27,826 nucleotides of DNA. Source: JAWXCH01 sp034440595 (GTDB lineage Bacteria; Planctomycetota; Planctomycetia; Pirellulales; JALHPA01). The position numbers were made by a program, and so were the translations under genes. Positions 1 to 7,131 of this stretch are shown one piece after another. Position 1 is the stretch's first letter. Each line of letters opens with the position of its first letter. The stretch is taken from the NCBI GenBank assembly GCA_034440595.1, contig JAWXCH010000239.1, positions 1-27,826 of the forward strand, given 5' to 3'. The notes beneath the pieces were generated by a model. That model saw only the letters and a list, made by a program, of their open reading frames with translations. It was not told the origin of the DNA and did not search any database.

Positions 1-1
1 C

Positions 2-181
2 GACGCCCTGGCAATCGTCACCGAATGGGGCGAATTCCGTCAACCAGACTTCGACCAGATGAAACAGCTTTTGAAGTCGCCAGTCATCTTTGACGGGCGG
101 AATCTCTATAACCCGGTGCAGATGAAAGCAGCAGGCTTCACGTACCATTGTGTCGGGAAAAAGGCTGTCCGGCCTACCTAG
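2..181 (+). CDS. UDP-glucose 6-dehydrogenase, C-terminal fragment
   Basis: The window opens inside this gene; 59 codons and a TAG stop are visible. The product would oxidise UDP-glucose to UDP-glucuronate with two NAD+ in the cytoplasm, feeding polysaccharide or envelope synthesis. The visible part is the end of the UDP-binding C-terminal domain. It starts DALAIVTEWGEFRQPDF and continues with SPVIFDGRNLYNP and then GFTYHCVG, the usual ending of bacterial UDP-glucose/GDP-mannose dehydrogenases. The catalytic Cys and the NAD-binding domain lie outside the window. A GDP-mannose dehydrogenase or another paralogue of the superfamily is possible, but TEWGEFRQPDF and FDGRNLYNP fit the UDP-glucose enzyme best. 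Confidence 0.9.
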   Translation, partial: DALAIVTEWGEFRQPDFDQMKQLLKSPVIFDGRNLYNPVQMKAAGFTYHCVGKKAVRPT

Positions 182-530
182 CGGAGGCCTGCCTTCCTCT
201 GACCCAGCAGAATGATACTACCAGTTCGTTAGCTGCTTGAAGTGCATTTGAGCGGAACGGAATCAGCCTGGTCACGGATGAGGCAGCGGAGCCACCAATT
301 TTGGCGATAATGCTTGTGCGATAACGGTTTACGTTCTGGCAAGCCGTTTGCAGTGTGCTCTAGGGTTAATCGTCTCGAAGGGTTCCCTCAACCTCCTTTT
401 GATCAACCGACTGCCTGGGCCAAAGAAGTTTGACCTGTATTTCTTGCGATTTTGTGGGTTTCGCCTCAGCCTGCAAAAACCGCGGCGGAATTTTGGTATC
501 GGCCGTCAATGCACCACGAGAACCATTCTT
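182..530. other. Intergenic, 349 bases
   Basis: Spacer between the dehydrogenase stop and the HAD phosphatase start. An open frame runs into the phosphatase from about 348, but its residues do not resemble a conserved domain and it is not counted as coding. A weak inverted repeat (CAAAA at 474-478 with TTTTG at 491-495) lies 35 bases before the start. I see no convincing terminator or promoter. Confidence 0.5.
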
Positions 531-1928
531 ATGCGGTATCTGGCACTGGCGTGCGACTACGACGGCACTTTGGCAACTGGGGGACAAGTTCCGCAAGACG
601 TAGTGGACTCCCTGAAGCGATTGAAGGCCTCGGGGCGAAAACTCATTATGGTCACTGGTCGAGAGATTCCCGAGTTACTGCGTGTCTTTCCTGAGTTGGA
701 GTTGTTTGACCGAATTGTCGCCGAGAACGGCGCTTTGCTGTACCATCCCGCGACCAAACGAGAGAATCCGTTGGTTCCTCGTCCACCAGATGAGTTTGTG
801 GACTTGCTCAAAGCGCGCGAAGTTGGCCCGATCTCTGTAGGCCGAGTGATCGTTGCCACCTGGCAGCCGCACGAGACGATTGTCCTGCAGACCATTCGTG
901 ACTTGGGGTTGGAATTGCAGGTCATCTTCAACAAAGGGGCGGTCATGGTGCTGCCGTCCGGGGTAAACAAAGCCACCGGCTTGCGCGCGGCGCTGAGCGA
1001 GCTGGGGTTATCCGCACATAATACGGTCGCTGTTGGAGATGCTGAGAATGATCACGCTCTGTGCATGTCGTGTGAAATTTCGGCTGCCGTAGCGAATGCC
1101 TTGCCGACGCTCAAGGAGACTGCGGATATCGTCCTGCGCAATCACCACGGTGCCGGAGTCAGCGAGCTGATCGACCGGATGCTGGACGATGACCTGGCCT
1201 CGGTCGAGTGTCAACTAACGCGGCATAACCTATTGATTGGCCACGATGAAGCGGGCGAAACCATTTCGCTCCCCCCGCATTGTTGCAACGTGCTCGTTTC
1301 AGCAGAAGCGCCAGAGTTAGTCGATTGGGCAAGCTATTTCATAAATCAATTGACCGAGGCGCGATACCAGTACTGCCTAATTGAATCGGGAGAAGTCAGT
1401 TGGAAGCTCGACCGCGTGCCGGATGTTGGGAGTGCAGAGTCACGTCCCGATTTCGATTCGGTCATTAAGCTTATGGAAAAGCCAGGGCAAAACTGCGTAG
1501 TTCATTTTCAAGCTATCTCGCCAGCCGAGCGCAGTAGCTGTCTGATTGAACTGCTGAACAGATTGCAAACTTTGCGCCAGCAGTGTGGGCACCCACACTG
1601 GATTATTCTCAACGGTGTAGATCAGTTTTTAACTGAGGAAGACATTTCGCAGCATCATACGGAAGTCGAATTTGAACGCATGTTGTTTTTGACGAAAAAC
1701 ACGGCAGAGCTGCCTGAATCTTTGCGTAGTTCTGTCGACACAGTCATCACCATCGGGCAAACAGCGAAACGACTGATGGAGGATTTTCTTCCCAACGTTA
1801 CTACCAATCTCTCGGCTGAACGGGAGCAACAGGATACGGATGCCTGGTTCTGGAAGCCAAACTGCCGAAGTGAGCCGATTCCGGTGCGGCTGGCCACTGC
1901 CGACAGCGAATCTTGCTCGGTTCCCTAA
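531..1928 (+). CDS. HAD-IIB phosphatase fused to a degenerate HerA/DUF87-like ATPase domain
   Basis: A 465-residue protein starting at ATG 531, chosen because HAD motif I follows at once (CDYDGTLAT, D9 nucleophile and D11). Motif II is MVTGRE, the cap region carries FNKGAVMVLPSGVNKATGL, and motif IV is VGDAENDHAL (D170, D174). This half is a complete Cof/sucrose-phosphate-phosphatase-type HAD hydrolase acting on an unknown phosphorylated substrate. From about residue 235 to 440 the sequence follows the layout I recall for HAD proteins fused to a HerA/DUF87-type P-loop NTPase. The Walker A stretch near residues 253-268 reads NVLVSAEAPELVDWASYF, with no GxxGxGKS/T. The Walker B stretch reads HWIILNGVDQFL, with Asn361-Gly362 where Asp-Glu is expected. 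The frame is intact, so the domain is probably retained as a non-hydrolysing module. The domain assignment of the second half is from memory of the family. Confidence 0.8.
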   Translation: MRYLALACDYDGTLATGGQVPQDVVDSLKRLKASGRKLIMVTGREIPELLRVFPELELFDRIVAENGALLYHPATKRENPLVPRPPDEFVDLLKAREVGPISVGRVIVATWQPHETIVLQTIRDLGLELQVIFNKGAVMVLPSGVNKATGLRAALSELGLSAHNTVAVGDAENDHALCMSCEISAAVANALPTLKETADIVLRNHHGAGVSELIDRMLDDDLASVECQLTRHNLLIGHDEAGETISLPPHCCNVLVSAEAPELVDWASYFINQLTEARYQYCLIESGEVSWKLDRVPDVGSAESRPDFDSVIKLMEKPGQNCVVHFQAISPAERSSCLIELLNRLQTLRQQCGHPHWIILNGVDQFLTEEDISQHHTEVEFERMLFLTKNTAELPESLRSSVDTVITIGQTAKRLMEDFLPNVTTNLSAEREQQDTDAWFWKPNCRSEPIPVRLATADSESCSVP

Positions 1929-2106
1929 GAGCGCTAATCGTGAGTGGGGTCTGAGCAATCAAGTGGCTTCTTCGCATTGCGCGCTTCAATGGCCACACGA
2001 ACTCTATGCATCCATTGACGAAGTTCTTCGTCAAAAGTCTCTATCGCGAAAACACTGCGATTTCATTCAGAAAGCGACGTTGCGGCACGAAAGCTGCATG
2101 TAGTCG

Positions 2107-2121
2107 GAACAGTTACTGTTC
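2107..2121. promoter_or_regulatory. Inverted repeat GAACAG-TTA-CTGTTC, possible operator
   Basis: Perfect 6-base arms around a 3-base spacer, 84 bases before the small membrane gene at 2206. It shares the GAACA...TGTTC ends with the longer repeat at 2742-2760, but the spacing differs. No known operator is matched with confidence. Confidence 0.3.
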
Positions 2122-2141
2122 TACAGGCCGAATAAGATGCG

Positions 2142-2158
2142 TTTTGCGGCTTGCAAAA
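2142..2158. promoter_or_regulatory. Leader inverted repeat TTTTGC-GGCTT-GCAAAA
   Basis: Perfect 6-base arms with a 5-base loop. The edge nearest the gene is 47 bases before the ATG at 2206. It belongs to the recurring set described in the findings: different sequences at nearly the same distance from the start codon. Confidence 0.35.
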
Positions 2159-2205
2159 ACATCCATCAAGGCCCTAGTTTCACTGATTCTACAGGAGAGA
2201 ATGAT

Positions 2206-2316
2206 ATGAAAAGGAATACCACGCTGGTACGCGAAGGAAAAATGGGCTGGATCTTGATGTGGCTTTTGGGAGTACCGCTTCCGTTGTTGTTCATCGCGTA
2301 TTTGATCTTCGGTTAG
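2206..2316 (+). CDS. Small single-pass membrane protein, 36 residues
   Basis: ATG at 2206 is preceded by AGGAG (2193-2197) with 8 bases between. The peptide starts MKRNTTLVREGKMGW, a basic N-terminus, followed by a hydrophobic segment (residues 14-36: WILMWLLGVPLPLLFIAYLIF). This predicts an inner-membrane peptide with a cytoplasmic positive end. A strong terminator follows 28 bases after the stop, which makes a discrete one-gene unit and supports the call. A two-codon reading frame (ATG at 2201, Met-Ile-stop) ends with its TGA overlapping this start. I do not recognise the family; it resembles the tiny membrane peptides often found among bacterial stress genes. Confidence 0.65.
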   Translation: MKRNTTLVREGKMGWILMWLLGVPLPLLFIAYLIFG

Positions 2317-2344
2317 ACACGTTTTTGTCAACGCACTGCAAAAA

Positions 2345-2377
2345 GCGGGAACCCACGAAAGTGGTCCCGCTTTTTTT
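2345..2377 (+). terminator. Rho-independent terminator with GAAA tetraloop
   Basis: Arms GCGGGA (2345-2350) and TCCCGC (2365-2370) enclose an inner CCAC/GTGG stem closed by GAAA, with a two-base bulge on the left. Seven T follow at 2371-2377. It ends the transcript of the 36-residue membrane protein. Confidence 0.85.
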
Positions 2378-2741
2378 GTTTGTGTTAGAAGTAAACTTCT
2401 CCCCCCGACCTTTTTCGGAACACCCGCGTTCCACATTACCTGACATCAATCTGGTTGCTCGACAGTCAATTGATTGAAAAATACTCGGTAGCGCACAGCA
2501 TGCATGCGATGGGCGGTTCTGGTTCTGAAAAACAAAATCGCAACGCAATCTCATAGTGGTTCGGTACTTCTAAATGACAGCATGCCTTGCGACCACTATG
2601 GCGGAGCGGTTAGGCATGTCATCTGCTGCGAACCCAACTGACGGATTTTAGCAAGAACAGAATTGGACGATTGCAGATCATCTCATTGCAGGCGGCGTTG
2701 TGGCGATGATCAAGGTCCACACAGAAATCCGTGAGCTTGGA
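2378..2741. other. Intergenic, 364 bases
   Basis: Spacer between the terminator at 2345-2377 and the leader repeat of the DUF4142 gene. I find no open frame with a convincing start and ribosome site and no RNA gene. Its last part presumably carries the promoter of the DUF4142 gene, but I cannot place -35 and -10 boxes. Confidence 0.4.
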
Positions 2742-2760
2742 GAACATGTTGCACATGTTC
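2742..2760. promoter_or_regulatory. Perfect 19-base inverted repeat upstream of the DUF4142 gene
   Basis: GAACATGT-TGC-ACATGTTC: 8-base perfect arms and a 3-base spacer, with its edge 44 bases before the ATG at 2805. It is the longest perfect member of the recurring leader repeats. It could be an operator for a dimeric regulator or a stem-loop at the 5' end of the mRNA. The sequence alone does not decide. Confidence 0.5.
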
Positions 2761-2804
2761 CTGCGTATCCCCTACTTTTTCCTTTCTTTTGAGGAGTGAT
2801 AGTC

Positions 2805-3563
2805 ATGAAATTCTACTTTGGACGAATGTTGAGTACCGTACTTGGATTGACATTATTCGCAGGAGGAGTTGCTGTGGCTGAGGTCGATGCGCCTGCCCAA
2901 CCACGTGAGAAGCTAGACCGCTCTGATCGCCTGGAACCTGGTGCTCGGCGGCCTGGTCTTTCTGGAGTTCGGCGCGACCAGCAGGCAAGACCCAATGTGG
3001 AGCAAAATCTGATTGCGGCAACCATCCTTTGCAACAATCACGAAATTGAGAGTGCGAAACTAGCTAAAGAGCACTCGCAAAATCAGAAGGTCAAGGACTT
3101 TGCCGACATGATGATCAAAGAGCACACACAGTTTGTGCAAAAACTGCAAAGTGCTGCTGGCCACACTCACCTAGGTACTGCTGCGAGACCAGCCGATCGT
3201 GCCGCGCCGGCGACCACTGGTTCAGACGTCCGTGTAACCGTTGCGAAACCTGTTGTGGGCCACATCCCAGGCTCAGAAATGCTTTCGATCAAAAAGGAAG
3301 TGTTGGATCAATGCCTGGAAGATCAGCGACAGGAAGCGGCCACACTCGACCCTGCCAAGTTCGACAAGCATTTTATTGGCGCTCAAGTGATGGCGCACAT
3401 GCAAATGCTTGCCGAACTGAAAGTCTACGAAAAGCACGCCTCACCTGAAGTGGCCAAGATCTTCCGCGAAGGTCAGCAATCGACTCAGACGCATCTGGAA
3501 TATGCAAAGAACCTGATGAAAGAGATCAGCCATGATAAATCGGCTGATAGCGACAAGCAGTAA
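2805..3563 (+). CDS. Exported DUF4142 (ferritin-like fold) protein
   Basis: A 252-residue protein. ATG 2805 is preferred over a GTG three codons upstream because GAGGAG (2791-2796) then sits 8 bases away. Residues 1 to about 26 are a signal peptide ending GGVAVAEVDA. A Pro/Arg-rich linker follows, and then the two halves of a DUF4142 helical bundle. The first half (about 65-110) contains NNHEIESAKLAKEHSQNQ and KDFADMMIKEHTQF. The second (about 165-245) contains AQVMAHMQMLAELKVYEKHA and THLEYAKNLMKEI. The halves are separated by an Ala/Pro-rich insert. His and Glu residues recur as in the family, whose function is not established, so metal binding is only a suggestion. Expected location is the periplasm. 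It has its own leader repeat and terminator, so it is a single-gene unit. Confidence 0.85.
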   Translation: MKFYFGRMLSTVLGLTLFAGGVAVAEVDAPAQPREKLDRSDRLEPGARRPGLSGVRRDQQARPNVEQNLIAATILCNNHEIESAKLAKEHSQNQKVKDFADMMIKEHTQFVQKLQSAAGHTHLGTAARPADRAAPATTGSDVRVTVAKPVVGHIPGSEMLSIKKEVLDQCLEDQRQEAATLDPAKFDKHFIGAQVMAHMQMLAELKVYEKHASPEVAKIFREGQQSTQTHLEYAKNLMKEISHDKSADSDKQ

Positions 3564-3597
3564 TCAAACTGCGAATTCGCTAACTCAACAATCGCCA

Positions 3598-3644
3598 CGA
3601 GGCCTTTTCCAGCTGAATCAGTTGGAAAAGGCCTCGGGTTTTTT
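3598..3644 (+). terminator. Rho-independent terminator of the DUF4142 gene
   Basis: Arms CGAGGCCTTTTCCA (3598-3611) and TGGAAAAGGCCTCG (3623-3636) are perfectly complementary over 14 bases and extend inward with one wobble pair. They are followed by GG and six T (3639-3644). The T run is on the plus strand only. Confidence 0.9.
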
Positions 3645-3679
3645 GGCGATGCGGGCTTTTCGCGTGATAGCAATAAATG

Positions 3680-4234
3680 CTAGCTTTCGCGAATGCTCAG
3701 CGGCTTGGCTCCTGCTTCAGCCAGAATCTGCCGCGCCAAAGCCAAGTCTTTCTTTTGCGCGGTCGCTTTTGGTGTATGCGACTCAGGGCCTGGATCAAGC
3801 AGTTCCACCGCGACCAGAATGTCGCCGGCGATAACCGCCTGATCGTAGTAATCAGCCAATTCTCCCTCGACGCCACGAGTCATCATGGCACCGACCAAAC
3901 CGCCGACCATTCCTCCGGCCCAGGCGGCGATGCCTCCAGTGGCCAAGATTGCCAAGCCTCCGGTTGCGGCACTGGCCGTCAATACAGCTAACCCGCCCAG
4001 GGCAGCTCCGATGGCTCCCCCGCCTAGCGCATTAAACGGGGTGAAAGTCCCGGCCGGTTCTTCCTTTTCAAACTGAATGAAATGACGTTCGATCGTCTTA
4101 TCGGAGCAGACAACACTGATTTCAGCCACTGTGAAGCCAGCATCTAAAAGCTTGGCGACAGCCTTGTCCGCCTCGGGTACGGTGCTGAAAACTCCAAAAC
4201 TAAATGTTTTTGTGGATGGCGTTGTATCGGTCAT
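3680..4234 (-). CDS. General stress protein 17M-like membrane protein
   Basis: A 184-residue protein starting at ATG 4234 (MTDTTPSTKTFSFGVF). An upstream ATG at 4246 and a TTG at 4261 are alternative starts; an AAAGGA lies 12 bases before 4234. Residues 10-60 match the GSP17M/YflT N-terminal domain (FSFGVFSTVPEADKAVAKLL, then DAGFTVAEISVVCSD). Residues about 78-135 are a Gly/Ala-rich double hydrophobic stretch (GGGAIGAALGGLAVL... and AAWAGGMVGGLVGAMM) with glycine-zipper spacing, so insertion into the membrane as a hairpin is likely. The C-terminus is soluble (DYYDQAVIAGDILVAVEL). This architecture is common in bacterial stress proteins of unknown biochemical role. It is convergent with the DUF4142 gene. 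A leader inverted repeat lies 45 bases upstream. Confidence 0.8.
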   Translation of the reverse strand: MTDTTPSTKTFSFGVFSTVPEADKAVAKLLDAGFTVAEISVVCSDKTIERHFIQFEKEEPAGTFTPFNALGGGAIGAALGGLAVLTASAATGGLAILATGGIAAWAGGMVGGLVGAMMTRGVEGELADYYDQAVIAGDILVAVELLDPGPESHTPKATAQKKDLALARQILAEAGAKPLSIRES

Positions 4235-4279
4235 GGTCTTTTGCATTCCTTTGAGGGGCAAACGCGATTCTCAGGTCTA

Positions 4280-4296
4280 GTCGATGGTTCATCGAC
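4280..4296. promoter_or_regulatory. Leader inverted repeat GTCGATG-GTT-CATCGAC
   Basis: Perfect 7-base arms with a 3-base spacer, its edge 45 bases before the start of the GSP17M-like gene (4234, minus strand). Part of the recurring set. Confidence 0.45.
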
Positions 4297-4592
4297 CAAG
4301 CTGACTTCCTGAATATTGCAATCTAAACATGTAAAAGCAAACCTCGTACCGGTCGTTTGAACGCCGTCCCCCAGTTAAATGCATTTATCCCTTATGCTTC
4401 TCATACTCTTAAGACCGGGGGCTGGTCGCAAAACGACCAGCTAGCATTCTCACCAGCCGGAATTATTGGTGCAAGAGCCATTTGCAGCAGTATTTGCCCC
4501 ATTTTTAGATTTGGCATGGAGATTGCATTTGTCTGTCTCCACAGTTCTGCAAGTGTATCTCACCAACATTTTATATTGTGGATCATTTCATT
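4297..4592. other. Divergent intergenic region with two hairpins
   Basis: Between the GSP17M-like gene (minus) and the hydrophilic protein at 4593 (plus). It contains GCTGGTCG-CAAAA-CGACCAGC at 4421-4441, a perfect 8-base stem without a T run. It also holds TGGAGA (4517-4522) with TCTCCA (4536-4541), whose edge is 51 bases before the ATG at 4593. I see no gene here. Confidence 0.4.
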
Positions 4593-4883
4593 ATGAAGGC
4601 TCCCCGAAATAAGTCTGAATCGCAATCTCGCGATTGGAACGAGCATGAGCACGTCGCGGATCCCGTAAATGTGGAAGCTCAGCGATCCGAGTCAACGGGT
4701 GAATCATCGTCAGAGGATCTTGTGCAGGCGGCTGGCAACGAAGAACTGGCCAAGCAGGCCAAAGAAACCGTTCGGCGGCAACGAGCTGAAAAGAAATCGC
4801 CTAATCACGATCGCAACAACGTTAGTCAATCGTCGAAAGATCCCGTCTCCAAATCCCTACGGCGGCCAAAAGCGGAAGAATAG
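4593..4883 (+). CDS. Unrecognised small hydrophilic protein, 96 residues
   Basis: The start is taken at ATG 4593 (MKAPRNKSESQSRDW); no clear ribosome site precedes it. The sequence is very polar, rich in Lys, Arg, Glu, Ser and Asn. It has a central stretch DLVQAAGNEELAKQAKETVR that could form one amphipathic helix, then a basic tail ending KSLRRPKAEE. It has no signal peptide and no membrane segment, and it looks largely disordered. I do not recognise the family. Its place among small stress proteins suggests a similar role, but that is context only. It could also be a non-coding open frame. Confidence 0.45.
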   Translation: MKAPRNKSESQSRDWNEHEHVADPVNVEAQRSESTGESSSEDLVQAAGNEELAKQAKETVRRQRAEKKSPNHDRNNVSQSSKDPVSKSLRRPKAEE

Positions 4884-4937
4884 CTTTTCGGTTCAACTCG
4901 CCTTCGCCGCATGATCGTTTTTTGTTTTACAGGCTTG

Positions 4938-4951
4938 GCCAGTCCACTGGC
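4938..4951. promoter_or_regulatory. Leader inverted repeat GCCAGT-CC-ACTGGC
   Basis: Perfect 6-base arms with a 2-base spacer, its edge 46 bases before the DUF3309 start at 4998. A two-base loop is too tight for RNA unless the inner pair opens, so a DNA operator is also plausible. Confidence 0.4.
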
Positions 4952-4997
4952 TTGCTCATGTTTCTATTTCGAACATTTACCAAAGAGGAGATTGAGG

Positions 4998-5150
4998 ATG
5001 TCTACCATCTTACTCATTATTCTGATTTTGTTGTTGCTGGGTGCTATCCCTGCCTGGCCACACAGTCGCAGTTGGGGATATGGCCCTACCGGTGGTCTGG
5101 GCCTCGCACTGGTGATTGTTCTCATTCTAGTGCTTATGGGTAGAATCTGA
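4998..5150 (+). CDS. DUF3309 small membrane protein
   Basis: A 50-residue protein starting MSTILLIILILLLLGAIP. It has two hydrophobic segments (about 3-18 and 34-48) around a short loop with PAWPHSRSWGYGPTGG and ends VLMGRI. This is the complete DUF3309 pattern, including the W-P-H-S-x-x-W-G-Y-x-P-x-G core. ATG 4998 has AGAGGAG about 8-10 bases upstream; longer upstream open frames lack family similarity. The function of DUF3309 is unknown. The genes often sit among stress-response small proteins, as here. Confidence 0.9.
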   Translation: MSTILLIILILLLLGAIPAWPHSRSWGYGPTGGLGLALVIVLILVLMGRI

Positions 5151-5544
5151 CCGGCAACGACCACGCAATTGCTTTGGATGGCAAAGTTGCACTTCCATTG
5201 TGGTTAGCAACATCGGCCGGGGCACACCGCACAATCGGTTATGGCGGCCTTTTCGCGCCGTCCTACCCTCCGGCGCCTGGCCGAGAAGTTGAAATACGGC
5301 TCTGGCTTTGGACGATATGTCAGATAGTTATGCGTGATTCCGGCATCGCCCGTAAAATCCGCCAAACAATCGGACCGGGTTGTCGTAGTTATCAAAGCAG
5401 ATAAGTCCGCTTGCAGTGTCAAGTTACGCATTATCGAGTTACACAATGGCTAGTTTGACATTCGGTGGTGGTTTTCCTAGGATCAGTTGGTGGGATTGGG
5501 GTTAGTACTGGCCACCAGATACCAAAATTTGAGCTGTTTTAATC
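5151..5544. other. Intergenic, 394 bases
   Basis: Spacer between the DUF3309 gene and the structured leader of the response regulator. Open frames here begin at TTG codons without ribosome sites and resemble no known protein. No terminator with a T run follows the DUF3309 stop. A sigma-54-like GG...GC pair near 5174-5190 has the wrong spacing. Confidence 0.4.
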
Positions 5545-5598
5545 TTCGGTCTTCCCGGATGCCAAACCTCCATCTGGGAACCGAACGCCTCTTCGGAG
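5545..5598 (+). promoter_or_regulatory. Structured leader of the response regulator gene
   Basis: TTCCCGGATG (5552-5561) pairs with CATCTGGGAA (5571-5580) over ten bases with one G-U pair and a nine-base loop. TTCGG (5545-5549) can add pairs with CCGAA (5581-5585). The same CCGAA can instead pair with TTCGG at 5592-5596, which overlaps the GGAG ribosome site (5595-5598). The two pairings exclude each other, so the layout could gate translation. GGA also occurs twice close to the start (CGGAG and TGGAT), as in CsrA targets. Confidence 0.4.
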
Positions 5599-5607
5599 AA
5601 TGGATAA

Positions 5608-7098
5608 ATGCCTTCAGTTTTGGTTATTGATGATGACGTTGCAGTTGGACTGGTGTTCCGCCGGATTTTCGAGGGATCCGATGTCACCATTCTCACTGCC
5701 GAATCAGCAGTTGCTGGTCTGAAGATGGTCAGCAGCGAAGCGCCTGATGTTGCGATTGTCGACATTATGCTTCCCGATGCATCTGGACTGGATACTTTTC
5801 AAAAGATCCAGCAATTGGATCCCAAGATCCCGGTGATCTTCATCACCGCTGGTGGTACCAGCGACACCGCCATCGAAGCGATGAAACTCGGTGCATTTGA
5901 TTATCTGCTCAAGCCGCTGGATTTTCCTCAGGTTGAGACATTGCTCGCTCGGGCGTTTGAGATTCGGCGCTTGATGAACGTGCCAGTCCGCCTTTTGCAA
6001 ACCAACAACCCCGGTAACGGAACTGCAGATTGTCTCATCGGCCGTTGTGCGGCAATCCAAGACGTTTACAAATCGATTGGACGTGTAGCTCCCCAAAACG
6101 TCACCGTACTGATTCGTGGCGAAAGCGGCACTGGTAAGGAATTGGTGGCGCGTGCGATCTATCAACACAGTACCCGCGCAGCCGGTCGATTCATGGCCGT
6201 GAATTGTGCAGCGATTCCAGAGGCACTCCTGGAAAGCGAACTTTTTGGTCACGAGAAAGGTTCGTTCACGGGCGCGGACAATAAGCGCATCGGCAAGTTT
6301 GAACAATGCTCCGGAGGGACGCTCTTTCTGGACGAAGTCGGCGACATGACTCCCCTGGTCCAAAGCAAAATGCTTCGCGTTTTGCAGGATCAGCGATTTG
6401 AACGTGTTGGTGGCAACGAATCCATCAAGACCGACGTACGAATCATTACGGCCACGAATCGCGATCTTGAACAAATGGTCGCGGAGGGAACCTTCCGCGC
6501 CGACTTGTTCTATCGCCTCAATGGATTCACTATTAAGATTCCTTCCCTGCGCGAAAGAGCAGATGACATTCTATTGCTGCTCGAGCATTTTCTTGGGCAC
6601 TTCAATCGTGAGCTAGGCCGCAGTGTTTGTGACATCTCGCCAGAGGCACTTGAGATGCTCATGCAATACAGTTGGCCGGGAAATGTGCGAGAACTACAGG
6701 CCGTAGTGAAACAGGCCATGTTGCAGGCGACTGGGCCGGTCCTGTTGCCAGAGTTTTTCCCGAGCGACATTCGACAGGACCGCCGTGCTGCTGCGACCTC
6801 CGCAGGTCAAGCCGAAGGGACCGGACGTGGGGAATTTGACCATTTCGTGGAGGCGCAGTTACGCACCAACACCGAAGACCTCTACGCCGAGGCCCTAGCA
6901 TATATGGAACGTGTCGTACTCACCCGGGTGCTTCGTCATACCGATGGAAACCAATCTAAGGCGGCAAAAATCCTCGGAATCACTCGAGGCAGCTTGCGCA
7001 ACAAGATCCGCACGCTGAGGATTACCATCGACCAGCGCGTTGCTGTGGAAGATGAGTTGACCGAGGACGAGCACGAGGAGCTATCCGTGGTGAACTGA
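5608..7098 (+). CDS. Sigma-54-dependent response regulator, NtrC family
   Basis: A 496-residue three-domain regulator that would activate sigma-54 promoters when phosphorylated. The receiver (1-120) has the acidic pocket D8-D10, phospho-acceptor D52 (VDIMLPD), T80 and K102. The AAA+ domain (about 140-375) has Walker A GESGTGKE (171-178), a sigma-54 contact loop written GSFTGA (218-223, a common variant of GAFTGA), and Walker B GGTLFLDE (236-243). A Fis-type helix-turn-helix lies near the C-terminus (NQSKAAKILGITRGSLRNKI), followed by an acidic tail. All key residues are present, so it should be active. The kinase gene follows after 33 bases, so the pair is probably co-transcribed. Target promoters are not evident in the window. 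Confidence 0.95.
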   Translation: MPSVLVIDDDVAVGLVFRRIFEGSDVTILTAESAVAGLKMVSSEAPDVAIVDIMLPDASGLDTFQKIQQLDPKIPVIFITAGGTSDTAIEAMKLGAFDYLLKPLDFPQVETLLARAFEIRRLMNVPVRLLQTNNPGNGTADCLIGRCAAIQDVYKSIGRVAPQNVTVLIRGESGTGKELVARAIYQHSTRAAGRFMAVNCAAIPEALLESELFGHEKGSFTGADNKRIGKFEQCSGGTLFLDEVGDMTPLVQSKMLRVLQDQRFERVGGNESIKTDVRIITATNRDLEQMVAEGTFRADLFYRLNGFTIKIPSLRERADDILLLLEHFLGHFNRELGRSVCDISPEALEMLMQYSWPGNVRELQAVVKQAMLQATGPVLLPEFFPSDIRQDRRAAATSAGQAEGTGRGEFDHFVEAQLRTNTEDLYAEALAYMERVVLTRVLRHTDGNQSKAAKILGITRGSLRNKIRTLRITIDQRVAVEDELTEDEHEELSVVN

Positions 7099-7131
7099 TG
7101 TCGCGTATTGAGTTCAGCTCGGATCGAGGCC

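Noticed and set aside
348..530. Longer N-terminus for the HAD phosphatase
   Set aside because: HAD motif I normally lies within about 10 residues of the start, which fits ATG 531; the upstream residues show no domain.
4421..4441. Terminator
   Set aside because: A perfect 8-base stem but no T run on either strand; kept only as a note in the intergenic entry.
5171..5195. Sigma-54 promoter (GG...GC) before the response regulator
   Set aside because: The spacing between GG and GC is not the ten bases required and it is over 400 bases from the gene.
5704..6474. 256-codon frame opposite the response regulator
   Set aside because: It is a shadow of the well-supported regulator gene and has no domain similarity.
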